Origin: Duganella rivi
GTDB taxonomy: Bacteria; Pseudomonadota; Gammaproteobacteria; Burkholderiales; Burkholderiaceae_D
Length of the DNA: 64,000 nucleotides
Direction: 5' to 3'
Assembly (NCBI RefSeq): GCF_009857435.1
Contig: NZ_WWCK01000006.1
Location: forward strand, 62,001 to 126,000
The position numbers and the translations under genes were made by a program. Each line of letters begins with the position of its first letter. The first letter of the stretch is position 1. Positions 58,948-64,000 of this stretch are shown piece after piece. The notes under the pieces were generated by a model. That model was not told the DNA's origin. It saw nothing but the letters and a program-made list of their open reading frames with translations, and searched no databases.

Positions 58948-59833
58948 GTCGCACCTCGCGGTCGAACAGGCCGTAAGGCTTAATCAACAATGCCAGCAGC
59001 AGGATCAGGAAGGAAGCCGCGCTGATATAGGACACCGGCAGGAAAGCCAGTTCCTGCCCCAGCAGCGGACCGAAATTCAAATTGGTGACGGCGGTTTCGG
59101 TAAGCGCGATCAGCAGCGCACCGGCCACCGCGCCTAGCGGATTGCCTAGGCCACCGAGAATCGCCGCCGCAAACACCGGCAGCAGCATGTCGTGACCGAG
59201 GTTGACGTGGGCGCCGCTGGTCAGGGCCAGCATGGTGCCGCCCAGTGCAGCCAAGGCCCCGCTACTGAAGTTGACGAGGTGGGTGACGCCTTCTGCATTC
59301 AAGCCCGATGCTGCGGCGAGTGCCCGATTCGACGACAGCGCGCGCATGGCGCGGCCGGTACGGGTGTAAAACAGCAGCAGCGAAAACAGCACCAGTAGCA
59401 AGGCCGTGGCGATCAGCGCGTATAGCTGCGTGTGGCCGAGGCGGACCTCGCCGAATTCCAGCGGTGCGGTCATCGGCAGCGTGAACATTTTCGGGAACGA
59501 GCCGGCAAGGCCCAGCGTAATCGCAACCACCAGCATCGACACCGCCAAGGAGCCGATCATGGTGATGGCAGGGCCGGAAGCCAGTAAGCGGCGGAACACC
59601 AGCACGTGCAGCAGCAAGGTTAATGCACCGGTGGCGGCGCATGACAGCAGCACAGCCAGCACCAGCGGCGCTCCGGCAGCATGCAGCCAGTAGCTCAAAT
59701 ATGCGCCCAGCATCGCATATTGAACGTGCGCGATATTGGGGAACTTCACCAGCCCGTACACCATGCTCAGGCCCAGCGCGATCAGCGCAAGGTCGGAGGT
59801 GCGGACCAGCGTGTCTATCAAAAATTGGAACAT
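58940..59833 (-). CDS. livH: Branched-chain-amino-acid-type ABC permease LivH
   Basis: 297 residues, multiple membrane helices. The N-terminal LALIALGLSMVYGLVKFPNI and the central AASGLNAEGVTHLVNFSSGA and GGLGNPLGAVAGALLIALTE fit LivH. A hairpin and a GGAGATATTTTT ribosome region lie between LivK and this gene. Confidence 0.93.
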   Translation of the reverse strand: MFQFLIDTLVRTSDLALIALGLSMVYGLVKFPNIAHVQYAMLGAYLSYWLHAAGAPLVLAVLLSCAATGALTLLLHVLVFRRLLASGPAITMIGSLAVSMLVVAITLGLAGSFPKMFTLPMTAPLEFGEVRLGHTQLYALIATALLLVLFSLLLFYTRTGRAMRALSSNRALAAASGLNAEGVTHLVNFSSGALAALGGTMLALTSGAHVNLGHDMLLPVFAAAILGGLGNPLGAVAGALLIALTETAVTNLNFGPLLGQELAFLPVSYISAASFLILLLALLIKPYGLFDREVRRV

Positions 59834-59852
59834 CTAAAAATATCTCCGTCAT

Positions 59853-59885
59853 TGCGGCGCCAGCCCCGCAAGGCTAGGTGCCGCA
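59853..59885. terminator. Intercistronic stem-loop between livK and livH
   Basis: Nested stem TGCGGC / GCCGCA with inner AGCC / GGCT in the 59-base gap after the binding-protein gene. Such hairpins often attenuate or protect the upstream transcript so that the binding protein is made in excess. There is no T-run, so full termination is unlikely. Confidence 0.5.
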
Positions 59886-59892
59886 GCTTTGC

Positions 59893-60993
59893 TTAGCGTG
59901 GAACGACCTTGCCGCCTTCGGACTTCAGCTTGGCGTAGGGTGGATTCAGGCGCTGGCGATCCGCGTCGAAACTGATCGCACCGGTAACGCCAGCGTAGTT
60001 ATTGCCGATCTCCTTCAAGGCGGCAGCAACGGCAGCCGGTTCGGTGGACTTGGCCTTGTTGATGGCCGCCGCCGTCATCAGGATCGCGTCGTATGCATAG
60101 CCGGTGTACGAGGTTTTCATCCCGTCCTTGTAGCGCGCTTTGAATGTCTCCGCATACGCCTTGCCTGCCGCGCCATCAACCGAACCCACTTCCATGCCCA
60201 ACTGGCCGGCTGCAATTTCAGCCGGCGTATCGGACAGGCACATGCTAAGCAAGATGCCGTACCAAGGCGTCTTACGCAGGCCCAGTTCATACGCCTCGCG
60301 GTTGATGATCGACGCTTCCTGGCCATAGGCCGTGTAGATGTAAGCATCCGGCGCGCTGCGCGCAATCTGCTGCAACTCGCGGCGATAGGTCGATTGGCCG
60401 GCGGTGTACAGCACGTCCGTTACCACCTTGCCGCCCAGCTTTTCGAATTCTTCTTTGAAGCCCTTCGCCACGCCCTGGCCATACGCATTATTCGGCGCAA
60501 TGATCGCCACCTTGCGGTAGCCAAGCGCCCACGTATCGGCCGCCGAGAACTTGTTGCCGTAGTTTTCCAGACCAATCACGTTGTAGGCGGTCGCACCGAG
60601 TTCGCGCAGCTTGATGCTGGTCGACGCGATATTGATGTGCACCACGCCTTCCTTTACCAAGTACTGGCCCAGCGGGATGCTGATGCCGGACGAGTACTCG
60701 CCGATCACCACCGGCACCTTGTCCACGCTCACCAGCTTACGCGCTGCATTCAGCGCGGTGGTTGGATTGCCGCCCGAATCTTCCACCGTCACGGCGAATT
60801 TTTTACCCAGCACGCCGCCTTGGCTATTCACCTTGTCCACCGCCATGTCCACTGCACGGCGCACATCTTCGCCCACGGTGGCGTTGGCGCCGGTCAGCGA
60901 CAGCACCGCGCCCATGCGGATTGGATCCTGCGCCAACACGGGCAAGGCTGAGGACAACATCAATGCAAACAACAAGCTGCTCTTGTAAGTCAT
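59893..60993 (-). CDS. livK: Periplasmic ligand-binding protein of the Liv-type importer
   Basis: 366 residues. Signal peptide LLFALMLSSALPVLAQ, then a type I periplasmic-binding fold: IRMGAVLSLTGANATVGEDV, VPVVIGEYSSGISIPLGQYL, KVAIIAPNNAYGQGVAKGF and GYAYDAILMTAAAINKAKS. AGGAG precedes the ATG. It lies between the P5C dehydrogenase and the permeases, so the ligand could be proline, glutamate or another amino acid feeding glutamate semialdehyde; this is inferred from context only. Confidence 0.92.
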   Translation of the reverse strand: MTYKSSLLFALMLSSALPVLAQDPIRMGAVLSLTGANATVGEDVRRAVDMAVDKVNSQGGVLGKKFAVTVEDSGGNPTTALNAARKLVSVDKVPVVIGEYSSGISIPLGQYLVKEGVVHINIASTSIKLRELGATAYNVIGLENYGNKFSAADTWALGYRKVAIIAPNNAYGQGVAKGFKEEFEKLGGKVVTDVLYTAGQSTYRRELQQIARSAPDAYIYTAYGQEASIINREAYELGLRKTPWYGILLSMCLSDTPAEIAAGQLGMEVGSVDGAAGKAYAETFKARYKDGMKTSYTGYAYDAILMTAAAINKAKSTEPAAVAAALKEIGNNYAGVTGAISFDADRQRLNPPYAKLKSEGGKVVPR

Positions 60994-61044
60994 TTCTTAC
61001 TCCTGATTTTGTTATAGAGGGACGAACGCTGCTGGGTAAAACTC

Positions 61045-62667
61045 TCAGTTGCTCATGTAGGCGTAGGCGTATTCGCGCGGCGGCACCGAAGTCTCTTTCA
61101 CGGTGCGCGGCGATACCCAGCGCTGTAAGTTGAGCGCCGAACCTGCCTTGTCGTTGGTGCCGCTGCGGCGCGCGCCACCGAACGGCTGCTGGCCGACTAC
61201 CGCACCGGTCGGCTTGTCGTTGACGTAGAAATTACCGGCCGCGTTACGCAAAGCGTAGCTGGCCTGCTCCAGCGCGGCGCGCTCGGTGGCGAACACGGCA
61301 CCGGTCAGCGCGTAAGGGCTCGTGCTGTCGACCAGCTTGAGCGTGGCGTCCCACTCAGCGTCCGCATACACATAGACCGACAGCACCGGGCCGAAGATTT
61401 CGTTTTCCATCAGCGGGTGATGCGGATCCTGCACTTCGATCAGGGTCGGCGGAATGAAGTAGCCGATACTGTCGTCACCGCGGCCGCCGGCATGGATGGT
61501 CACGGATTGATCATCGCGCGCTTTCGCCAAATAGCCCTCAATGCGGTCGTAAGCGCGGCGGTCGATCACCGCGCCCATGAAGGTGCTGAAGTCGGCTACG
61601 TCGCCCATGCGGATCGTGGCGATATCTTGCAGCAGGCGTTCTTTCACGGCAGGCCACAGCGAAGCCGGTACGTAAGCGCGCGAGGCGGCGCTGCACTTCT
61701 GGCCTTGGTATTCAAACGCGCCGCGCAGCAGGCCGGTGGCGACTGCCGCTGCATCGGCCGATGCGTGGGCCAGCACGAAGTCCTTGCCGCCGGTCTCGCC
61801 GACCAAGCGCGGGTAGCTGCGGAACTTGGAAACGTTGCTGCCCACCTGTCCCCACATCGTATCGAAGACGGCGGTGGAGCCGGTGAAATGTACGCCGGCC
61901 AGCGACGGGTGGTTCAGCGCAGCCGCGCTGACGGCCTGCGCATCGCCCGGAACGAAGTTGATCACGCCTGGCGGCAAGCCCGCTTCTTCCAGCAATTCCA
62001 TGATCAGGTAGTTACTCAGGGCGGCAGTGGCGGCCGGCTTCCACAGCACCACATTGCCCATCAACGCAGGCGCCACCGCGAGGTTGCCGCCGATGGCGGT
62101 GAAGTTGAACGGCGTAACCGCATATACAAAACCTTCCAGCGGGCGGTACTCCAAGCGGTTGCGGATGCCGGCCGCCGACAGCGGCTGCTGCGCCGCGATC
62201 TCGTACGCAAACTGCACATTGAAGCGCAAGAAGTCGATCAGCTCGCAGGCCGAATCGATTTCGGCCTGATACGCGGTCTTGCTCTGTCCCAGCATGGTGG
62301 CAGCGTTAAGGCGCTGGCGCCATGGGCCGGCCAGCAGGTCGGCGGCTTTCAGGAATACGGCCGCGCGCTGCTCCAGCGTCCAGCTGCTCCACTGCGGCTG
62401 CGCGGCCAGCGCGGCATCGATGGCTTGCTGCACCACGGCACTATCGGCTTGGTGGACCTTGCCCAACACGAGCTGATGTTCGTGCGGTGCTGTCACCGGC
62501 ACAGTCACGCCACTGAACAGGCGCTGACCGCCGACGATGGCGGGAATCTCGCGCACGGCAGCGCGCTGCGCTTCGAGTTCAGCTTTCAGAGCAGCGCGCT
62601 CCGGGCTGCCTGCCAAATAGGAAAAAATCGGTTCGTTGATCGCATTTGGATATTTATTGCTCATCAT
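61045..62667 (-). CDS. pruA: L-glutamate gamma-semialdehyde (P5C) dehydrogenase
   Basis: 540 residues, class 4 aldehyde dehydrogenase. Nucleotide-binding and catalytic features are FNFTAIGGNLAVAPALMGNV, LVGETGGKDFVLAH (catalytic Glu), GQKCSAASRAYVP (Cys near 325) and ENEIFGPVLSVYVY. It oxidises glutamate semialdehyde to glutamate, the second step of proline, hydroxyproline-related or arginine/ornithine breakdown. No proline dehydrogenase domain is attached or adjacent. Two TTGGATCCA-type operators lie directly upstream and a divergent GntR regulator is the likely repressor. The ATG pair at 62667/62664 cannot be separated. Confidence 0.95.
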   Translation of the reverse strand: MMSNKYPNAINEPIFSYLAGSPERAALKAELEAQRAAVREIPAIVGGQRLFSGVTVPVTAPHEHQLVLGKVHQADSAVVQQAIDAALAAQPQWSSWTLEQRAAVFLKAADLLAGPWRQRLNAATMLGQSKTAYQAEIDSACELIDFLRFNVQFAYEIAAQQPLSAAGIRNRLEYRPLEGFVYAVTPFNFTAIGGNLAVAPALMGNVVLWKPAATAALSNYLIMELLEEAGLPPGVINFVPGDAQAVSAAALNHPSLAGVHFTGSTAVFDTMWGQVGSNVSKFRSYPRLVGETGGKDFVLAHASADAAAVATGLLRGAFEYQGQKCSAASRAYVPASLWPAVKERLLQDIATIRMGDVADFSTFMGAVIDRRAYDRIEGYLAKARDDQSVTIHAGGRGDDSIGYFIPPTLIEVQDPHHPLMENEIFGPVLSVYVYADAEWDATLKLVDSTSPYALTGAVFATERAALEQASYALRNAAGNFYVNDKPTGAVVGQQPFGGARRSGTNDKAGSALNLQRWVSPRTVKETSVPPREYAYAYMSN

Positions 62668-62684
62668 TGTGTAAATGTAAGTTA

Positions 62685-62716
62685 AGATTGGATCCAATCT
62701 GTAAAAGTTGGATCCA
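62685..62716. promoter_or_regulatory. Two TGGATCCA palindromes between pruA and the GntR gene (operators)
   Basis: A 16-base perfect palindrome AGATTGGATCCAATCT (62685-62700) and a second core TTGGATCCAG (perfect for TGGATCCA, 62709-62716). Their centres are 20 bases apart, about two helical turns. The size and dyad fit FadR/FCD-type GntR operators. They lie 18 bases upstream of the pruA start, where they could block its promoter, and 54 bases before the regulator. Confidence 0.8.
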
Positions 62717-62770
62717 GTGTAGCATCGGCCAACTTGAGGCACAATAGAAACTTGAACAACGAGACAGCCC

Positions 62771-63520
62771 GTGCAACTTTCCCTCATGCCGACGCCAGAA
62801 AGCCGTAACAAATCCGCCACCAAGGGCTTGCCCGAGGTAATTCGAGACCAACTCCGCTATGAAATCCTCAGTGGCACGCTGCCGGTGGGCACGCAGCTGC
62901 GCCAAGACGCGCTGGCCGAACGCTTCCAGACCAGCCGTTTGCCGGTGCGCGAAGCGCTTCGCCAACTGGAATCGGAAGGCTTAGTGACGTATCTGCGCAA
63001 CAGAGGCGCAGTAGTGGCGGGGATGGAAGTCGATCAAATCTGCGAATTGCTGGACATTCGCGTGGCGCTGGAATGCTACGCGGCACGTATCGGCGTGCCG
63101 AACATGGTGCAGCACGATATCGATCAGTTGACCAAGATTTTGGCTGCGTACAACGCGTCGGAGTCGGTGGCAGAGTGGGCGGAATACAACCGCCGCTTCC
63201 ACCTTGCGCTCAGCGCGCCCGCTAACAACCGCCGGCTGCGCCGCCTGATTGAAGAATTTTGCTTGAATACGGATCGCTACACGCACGAGATGATGTCAAT
63301 CGCCACCGGCAAGGAAGGCCCGCAGTCGGACCACTACCAGATTCTCGATGCGTGCAAACAGCGCGACGGCGAGAAAGTGGCATCGCTGCTGGAAAAGCAC
63401 ATCCTTGAGACCAAACACAATCTACTGGCTACCGCCCGCATTCGCTCGGTGGAGAGCGAGCGCGGTCGCGAAGCCGAGCCGGACCTGCTGGCCCTCAAGG
63501 GTGCGCGGCTACATAGTTAA
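62771..63520 (+). CDS. GntR-family regulator with FCD domain
   Basis: 249 residues. Winged helix at about 20-85 (EVIRDQLRYEILSGTLPVGT, LAERFQTSRLPVREALRQLE, SEGLVTYLRNRGAVVAG), then an FCD ligand domain with ELLDIRVALECYAARI, EYNRRFHLALSAPANNRRL and DHYQILDACKQRD; the Asp/His ligand residues for metal binding appear retained. It is divergent from pruA with two operator palindromes between, so it most likely represses the pruA-liv operon and responds to its substrate. Start GTG 62771 or ATG 62786 is unresolved. Confidence 0.9.
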   Translation: MQLSLMPTPESRNKSATKGLPEVIRDQLRYEILSGTLPVGTQLRQDALAERFQTSRLPVREALRQLESEGLVTYLRNRGAVVAGMEVDQICELLDIRVALECYAARIGVPNMVQHDIDQLTKILAAYNASESVAEWAEYNRRFHLALSAPANNRRLRRLIEEFCLNTDRYTHEMMSIATGKEGPQSDHYQILDACKQRDGEKVASLLEKHILETKHNLLATARIRSVESERGREAEPDLLALKGARLHS

Positions 63521-64000
63521 GGCTTGGCCTTCACTGGCATGAAGTTCAAATCGCGGAAGTCGTAGCTGAAGTCCGTTTCGGTGGAGATCGGCGCCATCTT
63601 CATGCGCTCGATGCTGCCGTCTGGATTGAGCGCGAAGGTGACGTAAGCGTCGGCGTTGAAGTTGCGCTCTTGCCAGCGCACGATGAAGCTGTCGTACTGG
63701 AAGTGCTCCAGTTCTCCGCTCAAATCCGGCGTGCGCTCGAAACGCATGATGCGCTTGCCGCCTTCTTCGCGGATGCTTACCTTGCCGTACCACGCGTCTT
63801 CGTACTCGCCATCATACGAAGCCAGTGGCAGCGATGGCGTCGATTCCGCCGCGCGCGCCGTGTGCTCTTTGCCTTGGCGCTCCAGCTCTTCCTTGTGCGA
63901 CGCCGCTTCCTGATCCGCGTACAGCTGGATCCAGTCGGACGGCTGCACCTTCAGGTACTGATCCAGAATGCGGTAGTACAGCGAGGCCATGGCCGGGCTG
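63517..64000 (-). CDS. Serine hydrolase C-terminal part with DUF3471-like domain (5' end outside window)
   Basis: The frame stays open through the last bases of the window (SPAMASLYYRILDQYLKVQP), so the M at 63990 is probably internal. The visible ~160 residues contain a beta-rich C-terminal domain (LASYDGEYEDAWYGKVSIRE, FQYDSFIVRWQERNFNADAY, VTFALNPDGSIERMKM) like the DUF3471 tail of class C beta-lactamase-like serine hydrolases. The catalytic SxxK and YxN motifs would lie outside the window. The last 4 bases overlap the convergent GntR gene. Confidence 0.7.
   Translation of the reverse strand, partial: SPAMASLYYRILDQYLKVQPSDWIQLYADQEAASHKEELERQGKEHTARAAESTPSLPLASYDGEYEDAWYGKVSIREEGGKRIMRFERTPDLSGELEHFQYDSFIVRWQERNFNADAYVTFALNPDGSIERMKMAPISTETDFSYDFRDLNFMPVKAKP

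Overview
The window is about 64 kb of GC-rich chromosome (roughly 62-63% GC by eye) with bacterial gene density. No gap without a gene exceeds about 300 bases. Gene content points to a motile betaproteobacterium, most likely Oxalobacteraceae (Duganella/Massilia/Janthinobacterium type): TonB receptors, a large chemotaxis cluster, many MCPs, a MocR/PPOx pair, and Tat-exported TldD homologues. The family-level assignment is inference. I see no rRNA, tRNA, insertion sequence, prophage or CRISPR array.

Layout. (1) 1-6651: 3' end of a phosphoethanolamine transferase; a GbsR/MarR regulator with a DUF393 / membrane protein / TIGR01777-epimerase operon that shares a palindromic operator with it; a Tsr-like MCP; a membrane-anchored MutS-like ATPase. 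(2) 6695-14093: a six-gene efflux operon (HlyD-like adaptor, ABC ATPase, two FtsX/MacB permeases, sigma-54 activator, NtrB-like kinase) behind a sigma-54 promoter and a CGGACA repeat array. (3) 14247-19937: spermidine-synthase-like protein, TonB receptor, MocR regulator and divergent PPOx-fold protein. (4) 19910-33188: a ten-gene leftward operon: two tandem TldD/TldE pairs (TldD copies with Tat signals), DUF4159, MoxR ATPase, DUF58, BatA-like protein, DUF4175-like protein and a second large membrane protein. It is preceded by a near-consensus sigma-54 promoter and by CGGACAC repeats of the same type, orientation and distance as at the efflux operon. (5) 33480-37291: a secreted methyltransferase-fold protein and an orphan propeller-type histidine kinase. 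(6) 37293-53542: a long leftward chemotaxis cluster (three related MCPs, two CheW, SBP_bac_3 protein, REC-EAL, CheB, CheD, CheR, CheA, STAS, CheY, soluble-tail MCP-like protein, Tsr-like MCP). (7) 53794-55278: Crp-like regulator, panD and a GGDEF remnant. (8) 55275-63520: Sel1-repeat protein, LivFGMHK importer, P5C dehydrogenase, and divergent GntR/FCD regulator with two TTGGATCCA-type operators. (9) 63517-64000: 3' end of a probable serine hydrolase.

Most notable inference: the sigma-54 activator/kinase pair encoded with the efflux pump probably controls both its own operon and the ten-gene TldDE-MoxR-DUF58 operon 20 kb away. Both operons have -24/-12 promoters and CGGACA(C) direct repeats about 70-107 bp upstream of the predicted start. 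This suggests one regulon, possibly an envelope or antimicrobial-peptide response in which a MacB-type exporter and periplasmic TldDE peptidases act together. The promoter and repeat geometry is visible in the sequence; the regulator assignment and function are hypotheses.
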